Source: a halophilic archaeon J07HX64 (lineage in GTDB: Archaea > Halobacteriota > Halobacteria > Halobacteriales > Haloarculaceae). Taken from it: DNA of 20,462 bases. The stretch is from the NCBI GenBank assembly GCA_000416085.1, contig KE356579.1, positions 2,510,322 through 2,530,783 of the forward strand, in the 5' to 3' direction. The notes beneath the pieces are model-generated. The model saw nothing but the letters and a program-made list of their open reading frames with translations, made no database searches and was not told the origin of the DNA. Below are positions 1-8,877 of this stretch, one piece after another; the first letter of the stretch is position 1; each line of letters starts with the position of its first letter. The position numbers were made by a program, and so were the translations under genes.

Positions 1-2209
<2,209 letters not shown>

Positions 2210-2242
2210 AAAATGCTCTATATGTAATTAGTGTACCCCTCG

Positions 2243-2250
2243 TATTAAAC
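2243..2250 (-). promoter_or_regulatory. TATA-like promoter element of gyrB-gyrA
   Basis: On the minus strand the sequence reads GTTTAATA, 34-41 nt upstream of the gyrB ATG at 2209, preceded by a G-rich stretch. The spacing fits an archaeal TATA box with a transcript start some 10 nt before the ATG. It lies between the gene and the 29-bp repeats. Confidence 0.5.
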
Positions 2251-2315
2251 CCCTCGCACGCGCATGACGCGCGCTACGCGGGCGACACCCGGCGGTTGCT
2301 GTCCGTGGGTTCGTC

Positions 2316-2431
2316 GAACGGACGATGGTTCCGTGCTATCACACCAATGAACAGTGGTTTCGTGATGGTGTGAGAGGAAACGACAGCTTCGTGCTGTCAC
2401 ACGGGTGAACGACGCTTTCGTTATATCACGA
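2316..2431. repeat. Four tandem degenerate 29-bp repeats upstream of gyrB
   Basis: Four consecutive units (2316-2344, 2345-2373, 2374-2402, 2403-2431) align without gaps at an exact 29-bp period. The TTCCGTG / TTTCGTG / CTTCGTG / TTTCGTT block recurs at 2329, 2358, 2387 and 2416. The consensus is roughly GAGTGAACGACG, then GTTTCGTGCTGTCACAC. The third unit contains a perfect 6-bp stem (GACAGC/GCTGTC, loop TTCGT). There are no non-repeated spacers, so this is not a CRISPR array. The array fills most of the space between the stop of the winged-helix gene (2464) and the gyrB promoter. No function is established from sequence alone. Confidence 0.75.
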
Positions 2432-2463
2432 GTGGACAAGCTATACGAAAAGCGAGAGGTGGG

Positions 2464-3459
2464 TCAGATGCCACGGCGTCCGTCGGACCGGTCGATGTCG
2501 ACTACCTCGAGATCCGCATCGAGCGTCAGGACGAGTTCGTCATCCTCGTAGGCGAGGGTCACACGCACCCGTGTCGGGTCCGTCGAGACGAGGTCCTGCT
2601 CGTAGGTGCGCTCCTCGCGGACACGCTCGTTGTCGACGACAGTTTCGAACTCGTTTGTGCCGTACGGGTAGCCGAAGTCGATGTCGTGTTCGTAGAGAAA
2701 CGAGATAACAGCGGGGTGGTTCTTTACGACACCGGAGACCGACCCCGTGGCGTGGTGTTTGCAGACAGCACAGACCCAGTGTGCCCGGATCGGTTTGCTG
2801 TACCCGCAGTTCGGACAGGGGGTGTCCTCGGCGGGGTTGTGCTCGTGACAGACGTCGAGTGACTGGTCGAGGACGCCCGAACAGCGCGGACAGACGTTGC
2901 CGGTCAGCCGTGCCGACATCGGCCAGTCTAAAAACGTGAGTGTCGCAAACAACTCCTCGGGACTGCGGTGTGCAAGACCCGCTGGCGGGAACGACTTTCC
3001 CCACAAGGTCCCGTCGGGATACTCCTCGGACTGGAACTGCCCGCCGCACTCGGTGCAGACGTGGTACACCCGGCCGCCGTCGTAGGTTAGTCGCGTGTCA
3101 CTCCCACAGCGTGGACAGTCGGTCGCGACCGGGGCCGAGTCGAACCCACTCTCCTGTCCGGCACCGGCGATCACCGACTGGACCAGTTTCAGCCCCACGG
3201 GCAACAGCTCGTACCCCTCGTCGGTCCGTTCGACGTACCGACCGCGCAACCTGTCGAGGTGGTAGTTGAACTGACCCGAATCGCTGACCGATACCGCATC
3301 GTACAGCGCCGAGAAGGAGAGTCCGTTTGCCGACGAGAGCGGGTCGTAGGCCTCCCAGAGGGCTTTGAGAGTTCCCATGCGTATCTCGTTGCCGAGGATC
3401 TCGAACACCTCCTCCGGTTCGATGTCGGGAATCTCCCCGTCCGGCGGCGTGATTTCCAT
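2464..3459 (-). CDS. ArsR-like winged-helix transcriptional regulator with zinc-ribbon C-terminus
   Basis: This 331-residue soluble acidic protein begins with a winged helix-turn-helix domain (about residues 15-100: EVFEILGNEIRMGTLKALW, then a FNYHLDRL recognition-helix region), typical of haloarchaeal ArsR-type regulators. It continues with several zinc-binding clusters: CPRC/CTEC at 115-118 and 135-138, CPRC at 190-193 with C204-H-E-H, and CPNC/CAVC at 215-218 and 230-233. The last ~90 residues look like a beta-rich domain of unknown role. Many haloarchaea carry this HTH-plus-zinc-ribbon architecture, but the DNA target and signal are unknown. The ATG at 3459 has a weak TATA-like TTTACG at 3481-3486 on the same strand, about 22-27 nt upstream, so the gene is probably transcribed alone with little or no leader. 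Confidence 0.85.
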   Translation of the reverse strand: MEITPPDGEIPDIEPEEVFEILGNEIRMGTLKALWEAYDPLSSANGLSFSALYDAVSVSDSGQFNYHLDRLRGRYVERTDEGYELLPVGLKLVQSVIAGAGQESGFDSAPVATDCPRCGSDTRLTYDGGRVYHVCTECGGQFQSEEYPDGTLWGKSFPPAGLAHRSPEELFATLTFLDWPMSARLTGNVCPRCSGVLDQSLDVCHEHNPAEDTPCPNCGYSKPIRAHWVCAVCKHHATGSVSGVVKNHPAVISFLYEHDIDFGYPYGTNEFETVVDNERVREERTYEQDLVSTDPTRVRVTLAYEDDELVLTLDADLEVVDIDRSDGRRGI

Positions 3460-3515
3460 GATTGTGCTACTACCGTCTCACGTAAAGCCCTGTCTTGTGG
3501 CTCCGACCCGGGGGG

Positions 3516-4223
3516 TCACATCCCACTCTCGTCGTCCTCGGCGTAGTCGTCCTCGTAGCGGTCGAGCGAGTCCTGGTAGCTCTCGGCGGCGAGTTCGACT
3601 GTCTCCCGAAGATCCGCTATCGGTGTCTCGGTGGCGTCGACCCGCAGGTTGTCGTATGAGGGGGTAATCGGCAGGTCCTCGGTGCGTTCGACCACCACCG
3701 CGGCGCTCTGCACCCGGAGGTCGGTGCGCTTGTCTCCACCCTCCGCGTGTCCGGCAGCGAGTGCTTCGACCAGTCGCTCCGCGAGCGGGCGGTCGTCGTC
3801 TCTGCTATCGCGGTACGCGCTCGCGGTTGCCTCGATGACCGACTCGCCGGTCAACAGGTTGCCCGCCACCGTGAAGTTCTCACCGGTGATATCGCCGTAC
3901 CACGGCTTGCACTCCTCGCCGGAGAAGGCGAACTCGCCGTCACTCCCGACACCGTGTAGCTGGCGCTGTGCGCTCCCGCTGTCGGCGTTCAACAGCGCCT
4001 CCAGGGCGTCCTCGACCCCGAGTCCATCCGCGAGGTACTCGATACCCCTCCGCCCCAGGTCCACGTTCACGAAGCTCTGCGTGGCGACTGCGCCGTGCTC
4101 GCTGGCGAACGGACACAGCGTTCCGACCGCCGCCAGTCGGGTCGTCACCGCCACACCGTACCGTGTCTCTGTCTCCCCGTCCTCGCCCTCGTACTGCTCC
4201 CGGACGCAGATGCTGAACGTCAT
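3516..4223 (-). CDS. DUF1028 family putative Ntn-hydrolase
   Basis: This 235-residue protein matches the DUF1028 family, an Ntn-hydrolase-like fold related to proteasome subunits and amidases. Family features in order: MTFSICVRE at the N-terminus (Thr2 would be the nucleophile if Met is removed), a strand with YGVAVTTRLAAVGTLCPFA, the conserved GAVATQSFVN, the GIEYL...DALEALL helix, GNLLTGESVIEA, and PLAERLVEALAAGHAEGGDKRT near the C-terminus. The substrate is unknown; some family members sit with peptidase or amino-acid genes, but this one does not. The ATG at 4223 has a TATA-like CTTTAG (4248-4253, minus strand) about 25-30 nt upstream. The acidic C-terminal tail (YEDDYAEDDESGM) is typical of halophilic proteins. 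Confidence 0.9.
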   Translation of the reverse strand: MTFSICVREQYEGEDGETETRYGVAVTTRLAAVGTLCPFASEHGAVATQSFVNVDLGRRGIEYLADGLGVEDALEALLNADSGSAQRQLHGVGSDGEFAFSGEECKPWYGDITGENFTVAGNLLTGESVIEATASAYRDSRDDDRPLAERLVEALAAGHAEGGDKRTDLRVQSAAVVVERTEDLPITPSYDNLRVDATETPIADLRETVELAAESYQDSLDRYEDDYAEDDESGM

Positions 4224-4343
4224 GACCGGACGAACGCGCTACGCCCACTAAAGACTGTGTCTCCCGCCTGCTGGACCGACTGCATCTCTGTCCCGTGACC
4301 ACGGGCAACCGCGGTGGACTGTCCCTCTCAACCTGGAGCAGGA

Positions 4344-4349
4344 TTTATA
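4344..4349 (+). promoter_or_regulatory. TATA box for the 59-aa orphan gene
   Basis: The sequence TTTATA lies 29-34 nt before the ATG at 4378, the classic spacing for a leaderless haloarchaeal transcript. It is one of the best promoter matches in the window and supports the small gene being real. Confidence 0.6.
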
Positions 4350-4377
4350 CCCGGACGCACAGTCGATCAGATCGATC

Positions 4378-4557
4378 ATGGACGAAGACGGACAGGCAAC
4401 AGAGGAGACTGTGATGATCCCCCGGATGACCGCCGCAACCGCGACAGACCTGTTGTGTGACTACAGACGTGAGTTCGAGCAGGCAGACGCCGATGGACCG
4501 TACCGGGAGGAACTCACGGCGACAATCGAGCAACTGGAGCGAGCACTGCGTCGGTAG
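4378..4557 (+). CDS. Small acidic hypothetical protein (59 aa)
   Basis: An ORF of 59 codons starts MDEDGQATEETVMIPRMTAA and ends REELTATIEQLERALRR before a TAG. It is acidic and predicted largely helical, with a C-terminal amphipathic helix of about 18 residues (ELTATIEQLERAL) that could dimerise. No signal peptide or membrane segment is visible. Codon use is GC-rich at third positions, like the neighbouring genes. A strong TATA box about 30 nt upstream supports expression as a leaderless mRNA. It is divergent from the DUF1028 gene and upstream of the Mrr-like endonuclease, which has its own promoter. I do not recognise the family; it may be a haloarchaeal orphan. Confidence 0.65.
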   Translation: MDEDGQATEETVMIPRMTAATATDLLCDYRREFEQADADGPYREELTATIEQLERALRR

Positions 4558-4624
4558 ACCCCTCAGAGAGATGTACAGCCCAGCGCAACGCTCAACAACA
4601 GGAACGGCCCCTGATTCGCGAGGG

Positions 4625-4630
4625 TTTATC
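4625..4630 (+). promoter_or_regulatory. TATA box for Mrr-like endonuclease gene
   Basis: The sequence TTTATC (within GGGTTTATC) lies 25-30 nt before the ATG at 4655, matching leaderless spacing. It indicates that the endonuclease is transcribed independently of the small gene ending at 4557. Confidence 0.55.
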
Positions 4631-4654
4631 TGTCGCTCACGGTATTGATTCCAT

Positions 4655-5683
4655 ATGCAGGCGGCAAAGATGCAGGACCATCTCCGGGACCGGATGCTGG
4701 ATACGACGCCGGAGGAGTTCGAGGTGCTCTGCAAGATGATCCTGGTGCGCCAGCTCGACACGGAATCGCTGGCGGTGACCGCGTTCCGGCACGACGAGGG
4801 TATCGACATCGAGGGGATCATCGACGAGGGGGTCGTCGAGGCACTGCTCGGAGTGCAGGTCAAACGCTACAGGGAGGGAAACACCGTCTCCAGCCCGTCG
4901 ATACAGGAGTTCGGGGGTGCTCTCGCACAGGGGGCTCACCAGATCGGGACGTACGTCACGTCGAGTTCGTTCACCGGTCCCGCTGTCGAAACTGCCGACC
5001 AACTGCAGATCTGTCACGTCGACGGTGAACGCCTCGCCTCGATCATGCTGGAGGAGAAAATCGGTGTCGAACAATCCGGTCGAGACGGGTCCTACGAGGT
5101 CCACTCGGAGTTCTGGCAGGCGTTCGACGACCCGGTCGAGGACGACCAGATTCCCGCGAAGGAGGTCCCACTCGCAGATACAGTCGAGACACTCCGGCTG
5201 TATCTGTGGGCCATCGAGGCAACGGACGGGTCCGAATCCGAGATGCACAGGTACGTCAACAAACAATTAGAAACGGAGTTCACCGAACGGCACGCCAATA
5301 TGAACGCGGTAGCCGGTTGGCTGCTCGGGTTCGTTCACAGGGAGACTCCGAAGGATGTGAACGGTCACAGCGTCCAGCGATGGGGGCTCACGCGTGACGG
5401 GATACGGTATCTCAGACTTCACGAGGATGGCGAGAGCAGGAGAGCCAGAGAGCATCTCGTTCAGGGTGTTCGCGGGGTCGAGATCATCCAGCGGATAGAC
5501 AGACGGCTCGATTCCGCAGGCGAACTAACGCTGGACGAGGTGCGTGAGATCCTCGATACTGAGACAGGAATCTCCGGTGCGAGTGTCGGGCGGCGTGCCA
5601 GTACCGTCGTGAAGTGGCTCACGCTACTTCCGGATGTGGAGGAACACTCTCACGGCCGTAGCAAGAAGTTCGTTCGGGTCTGA
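4655..5683 (+). CDS. Mrr-like restriction endonuclease with winged-helix-like C-terminus
   Basis: The N-terminal ~140 residues of this 342-aa protein match the Mrr_cat PD-(D/E)XK nuclease fold. There is a helix TPEEFEVLCKMIL (18-30), then HDEGIDIEG with Asp51, then LLGVQVKRY with Gln68-Val-Lys70 (the QxK variant found in Mrr), and IQEFGGALAQGAHQIGTYVTSSSF followed by CHVDGERLASIML. The remaining ~200 residues are unlike classical Mrr. They include a region with GWLLGFVHRE and WGLTRDGIRYL and a terminal winged-helix-like segment (LTLDEVREIL...VVKWLTLLPDVEE), possibly DNA recognition modules. No methylase or partner gene adjoins it, so a modification-dependent (type IV-like) or repair nuclease is inferred. 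It has its own leaderless promoter and is convergent with topA. Confidence 0.85.
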   Translation: MQAAKMQDHLRDRMLDTTPEEFEVLCKMILVRQLDTESLAVTAFRHDEGIDIEGIIDEGVVEALLGVQVKRYREGNTVSSPSIQEFGGALAQGAHQIGTYVTSSSFTGPAVETADQLQICHVDGERLASIMLEEKIGVEQSGRDGSYEVHSEFWQAFDDPVEDDQIPAKEVPLADTVETLRLYLWAIEATDGSESEMHRYVNKQLETEFTERHANMNAVAGWLLGFVHRETPKDVNGHSVQRWGLTRDGIRYLRLHEDGESRRAREHLVQGVRGVEIIQRIDRRLDSAGELTLDEVREILDTETGISGASVGRRASTVVKWLTLLPDVEEHSHGRSKKFVRV

Positions 5684-5766
5684 CCAGAGAGGGTGGTGTC
5701 GGGTTGTCACCGCCGAGAGGTGGCACGCGATGCAGCCACACAATTGCCCGCTCGGTTTCTCGTTTC

Positions 5767-8247
5767 TCACATAGCGAGTTCGCCTTTCCACTCACGAAGA
5801 CGGTCGGCGGAGATGCCCTGGACCTGTTCGGCGAGGTTGTCGGGGTCGACAGTATCGAGGTCCTCCGGCGAGTCGACACCAGCGGCGGCGAGTTTCTCCG
5901 CGGTGCGCTCGCCGATGCCGTCGAGATCCTCGAGAGTATCGACGGCTCGCTCACGGCGGTACTCCCGGTAGTTACAGATCGGACAGCCCAGTTCCCAGGG
6001 TTCGTCGTCGCCGTCGTGGACGACGAGTTCGGGCAGGTCGTGCTCCTCACAGTGAGCATCGATCACCTCGATGTCGCCGCGGCGGGGCAGCGGGAGCGAG
6101 TACTCGCAGTCGGGGTAGCGCACACAGCCAACGAGCCGCGACCCCGACCGGAGCTGTTTGATCGCGAGTTCCCCGTCGTGTTCGTCGCCACAGTCCGGGC
6201 AGGCCCCGATGATACGGTCCTCGGTCTCGTCGGCCTCGTCGGCGGCACACTGCGGGCAGCCGTGGACGAACGTGTTCCGGCCGTCGAGCATCTTCACGTG
6301 CTGGAGGTCGTGTTCCTCACAGCGCTCGGCCACGGTCACCGGCTTGCCCGTGTTCGGCAGCGGGAGCGTGAACTCACAGTCCGGGTAGCCGTCACAGCCG
6401 ACAAAGTGTGAGCCACCGCGGGCCTCCCGCACCAGCAGGGTCTCGCCGCACTCGGGACAGGGACCGATCTGGCGGTCGGCTTTCAGCGACTCCCGGATGT
6501 GCTCGCCGACCTCCTCGCGTGACTCCCGCAGACTCTCGAACACCTCCTCGAGCATCTCCCGGGACTCCGCGGTCACCTCCTCGAGTGTCCGCTCACCCTC
6601 GGCGATGGCGGTCATATCGGCCTCCAGCTGTGCGGTCATCTCGTCGGTGACGACCCGCTCGGCGAACTCCTCGGTGGCCTCGACGACCGCATCCGCGAGC
6701 GCCGTCGGCCGCGGCGGGTCCTGTTCGATGTACCCTCTGTCGTAGAGCTTCTCGATCACGTTGTGCCGCGTGCTCTTCGTGCCCAGCCCGAGGTCCTCCA
6801 TCTGCTGTATCAGTCGGGACTGACCGTACCGCCGGGGAGGCTGGGTCTCTTTCTGCTCCATCGTGACCGCCTCGACAGTCAGCGACTCGCCCTCCTCGAC
6901 GGCAGGGAGGTGGTTCTCACTGGTGCTGGCGTAGGGGTAGACGGTGTGATAGCCCTCCTGGAGCAGGCGTTTACCGTTGGCCTTCAGCCGGTTGTCGCCG
7001 ACAGTCGCGTCGACGCGCAGGTGTGCCCACTCGGCGGGGTCGGCGACCGTGGCGAAGAACCGTCGTACAACGAGTTCGTACAGCTCCCGCTCGTCGGCAT
7101 CGAGCTCGTGCGGGTCGGGACGCTCCGTCGTGGGGTGGATCGGCGGGTGGTCGGTTGTTTCCTCGTCGCCGGCAGTCGGGTCGAGGTTGTCGAGATTGAG
7201 CAGGTACGCTGTGTCCTCGTCGAACCGGCTCCCCTGGAACGACTCGACCAGTTCCTCCGGGTCAAGGTCGTCGGGGTAGACGGTGTTGTCCGTCCGGGGG
7301 TAGGTGATGTAGCCGGTCGTGTAGAGCTCCTCGGCGACGGACATCGCACGCTGTGCCGAGTACCCGAGCGACCCGGCGGCGCTGATGAACGCGGTGGTGC
7401 TGAACGGCTCGGGCGGATTGTCGGTTCTGGTGCGCCGGCGAACACCGGTGACGCGGGCCTGTTCGGTCCCGGTTAGTTGCTCCTTTACCTGCTGGGCACG
7501 GTCACCGTCCCAGACCCGCTCGGCCTCGGTGCCGCCGTCGTCGTAGAAGTACTGCGCCTCGAACTCGGCACCGTTTTTCGAGAGTGCTGTGGTCAGCTCC
7601 CGGTACTCCTCGGGGTCGAAGGCCCGGATCTCCCGTTCGCGGTCGACGAGCAGTTTCAGCGTGGGTGACTGCACCCGTCCGACAGAGATGAAATCCTGGC
7701 CGAGTCGGCGGGCCGATAGCGAGAGAAAGCGTGTCAGGGCGGCCCCCCAGACCAGGTCGATTATCTGCCGGGCCTGTCCGGCGGCCGCGAGGTCGAAATC
7801 CAGTTCGTCCGGGTCGGCAAACGCCTCGCGGACCTCCCGCTCCGTGATGGAGGAAAAGCGCACCCGCTCGATTGGGCCATCGAAGTCCGTCCTGATGAGT
7901 TCGTACGCCTCCTTGCCGATGAGTTCGCCCTCGCGGTCGTAGTCGGTCGCGATGACCGCCTCGTCGGCCCGACCGGCGAGTGTCTCGAGTGTTCGGACGA
8001 TGTTCTCCTGTGTCGGCTCCGTGACCACCTCCGCGTCGATCAGTTCGACCGGTTCCGCATCGCGCCAGTTCTCGTACTCTGCGGGAAAGTCCAGTCCGAC
8101 AACGTGCCCCGAGAGCCCGACCACACGGGTGGCCCCCCAGCGGTAGACGTTCACCCCGTTTTGCCGCGCTGTCTCCGCGGACCCCTCGCTCAGAATCTCC
8201 GCGATACGCCGCGCCGCGTTGTTTTTCTCGGTGACGATCAGCTTCAT
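5767..8247 (-). CDS. topA: DNA topoisomerase I (type IA)
   Basis: This 826-residue enzyme relaxes negative supercoils by single-strand passage. The TOPRIM domain opens with MKLIVTEKNNAARRIAEIL and carries the metal-binding DYDREGE at 102-108. The catalytic tyrosine is Tyr316 in GYITYPRTDN. RVQSPTLKLLVDREREI and EPFSTTAFISAA are further family hallmarks. After the core come zinc-ribbon units (CPECG...CDGYPDCEF; CPQC; CPDCG...CVRYPDCEY; CEEHDL...CPIC), then a helix-hairpin-helix segment (LEDLDGIGERTAEKLAAAGV) at the extreme C-terminus, as in other haloarchaeal TopA proteins. The frame is intact. The ATG at 8247 follows a possible TATA-like GTTTAGA at 8280-8286. It is divergent from samp1, and lies within 6 kb of gyrBA on the same strand. 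Confidence 0.97.
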   Translation of the reverse strand: MKLIVTEKNNAARRIAEILSEGSAETARQNGVNVYRWGATRVVGLSGHVVGLDFPAEYENWRDAEPVELIDAEVVTEPTQENIVRTLETLAGRADEAVIATDYDREGELIGKEAYELIRTDFDGPIERVRFSSITEREVREAFADPDELDFDLAAAGQARQIIDLVWGAALTRFLSLSARRLGQDFISVGRVQSPTLKLLVDREREIRAFDPEEYRELTTALSKNGAEFEAQYFYDDGGTEAERVWDGDRAQQVKEQLTGTEQARVTGVRRRTRTDNPPEPFSTTAFISAAGSLGYSAQRAMSVAEELYTTGYITYPRTDNTVYPDDLDPEELVESFQGSRFDEDTAYLLNLDNLDPTAGDEETTDHPPIHPTTERPDPHELDADERELYELVVRRFFATVADPAEWAHLRVDATVGDNRLKANGKRLLQEGYHTVYPYASTSENHLPAVEEGESLTVEAVTMEQKETQPPRRYGQSRLIQQMEDLGLGTKSTRHNVIEKLYDRGYIEQDPPRPTALADAVVEATEEFAERVVTDEMTAQLEADMTAIAEGERTLEEVTAESREMLEEVFESLRESREEVGEHIRESLKADRQIGPCPECGETLLVREARGGSHFVGCDGYPDCEFTLPLPNTGKPVTVAERCEEHDLQHVKMLDGRNTFVHGCPQCAADEADETEDRIIGACPDCGDEHDGELAIKQLRSGSRLVGCVRYPDCEYSLPLPRRGDIEVIDAHCEEHDLPELVVHDGDDEPWELGCPICNYREYRRERAVDTLEDLDGIGERTAEKLAAAGVDSPEDLDTVDPDNLAEQVQGISADRLREWKGELAM

Positions 8248-8435
8248 CTGGTCCTGTTGGTCCGTTAGTCACCATCGGGTCTAAACCCTCGGTTTTCGGG
8301 GGAACCAGGGGACATCGCCTGTCGAGAGGGGCACACCTCCTGCGGGTGCCCACGAGCGCACAGACGATAGCGGGTCACCGGGGTCGGCGCGAGCGAGCAA
8401 CAAGGTTGATGTCTTGATACGCCGAAGGGTGGACG

Positions 8436-8717
8436 ATGCGGTGGAAGCTGTTTGCCACGCTGGCCGAGACCGCCGGCACGAGCAAGCTCGATGTGGCTGC
8501 CGACAGCGCGGAGCCGACGCTCCGTGAGGCAGTCGACGCGCTGCTGGTAGCCGAACCGGAGCTCGAGACGCAGCTGCTCGACTCCGAGGGGGAGCTCCGG
8601 TCACACATCCACCTGCTCTGTGACGGCGAGGACCCGTTCCGGGCCGCCGATGGCTGGGAGACCGACGTCGCTGCGGTCGACGAGATCGCGCTGTTCCCGC
8701 CCGTGACCGGCGGGTGA
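8436..8717 (+). CDS. samp1: Small archaeal modifier protein 1 (MoaD/ubiquitin-like)
   Basis: This 93-residue beta-grasp protein of the MoaD/ThiS family ends in the diglycine FPPVTGG needed for E1-type (UbaA) adenylation. The N-terminus MRWKLFATLAETAG and the ending DEIALFPPVTGG closely resemble Haloferax SAMP1, which is conjugated to lysines of target proteins (sampylation) and also serves in molybdopterin sulfur transfer. The helix TLREAVDALLVAEPELE and the LRSHIHLLCDGED strand fit the fold. The protein is strongly acidic. No molybdopterin gene adjoins it; its neighbours are topA (divergent) and a cell-surface protein gene. A MoaD-only role cannot be excluded, but the similarity favours SAMP1. 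Confidence 0.88.
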   Translation: MRWKLFATLAETAGTSKLDVAADSAEPTLREAVDALLVAEPELETQLLDSEGELRSHIHLLCDGEDPFRAADGWETDVAAVDEIALFPPVTGG

Positions 8718-8746
8718 CGGGACCCGCTCGAGACGTGGCCGAGATG

Positions 8747-8752
8747 TTTATT
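8747..8752 (+). promoter_or_regulatory. TATA box upstream of the 31-codon leader ORF and surface-protein gene
   Basis: The sequence TTTATT (in ATGTTTATTC) lies 30-35 nt before the ATG at 8782 and 122-127 nt before the ATG at 8874. The spacing places the transcript start very near 8777-8782, so the first AUG on the mRNA would be that of the short leader ORF. Confidence 0.5.
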
Positions 8753-8781
8753 CTGTTCATACGTGTAGCTGTGTGATACGG

Positions 8782-8877
8782 ATGGTCGGACGTTCAGAGA
8801 ACCGGGGTAACAGTCGCCGCCGGGGCAGACAGGGGGATTACTCGACAGTCGGTGCGGTAGGCGGGGTGGTTAGATGA
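8782..8877 (+). CDS. Possible 31-aa leader peptide, ATGA-overlapping the next gene
   Basis: An ORF of 31 codons begins at the first ATG downstream of a good TATA box and ends TGA at 8875-8877, sharing ATGA with the start of the following gene at 8874. The peptide (MVGRSENRGNSRRRGRQGDY...) is basic and Gly/Arg-rich, and its third-position GC is lower than in neighbouring genes. It is therefore unlikely to be a stable haloarchaeal protein. A coupling or regulatory leader is the inferred role. It could also be chance sequence in a 5' leader. Confidence 0.3.
   Translation: MVGRSENRGNSRRRGRQGDYSTVGAVGGVVR

Noticed and set aside
2316..2431. CRISPR array (29-bp period)
   Set aside because: The period equals the whole unit and there are no unique spacers; units are degenerate tandem repeats without cas genes nearby.
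2245..2439. 64-aa minus-strand ORF across the repeats
   Set aside because: It only reads through the tandem repeats, has His/Arg/Thr-rich non-haloarchaeal composition and overlaps the gyrB promoter.
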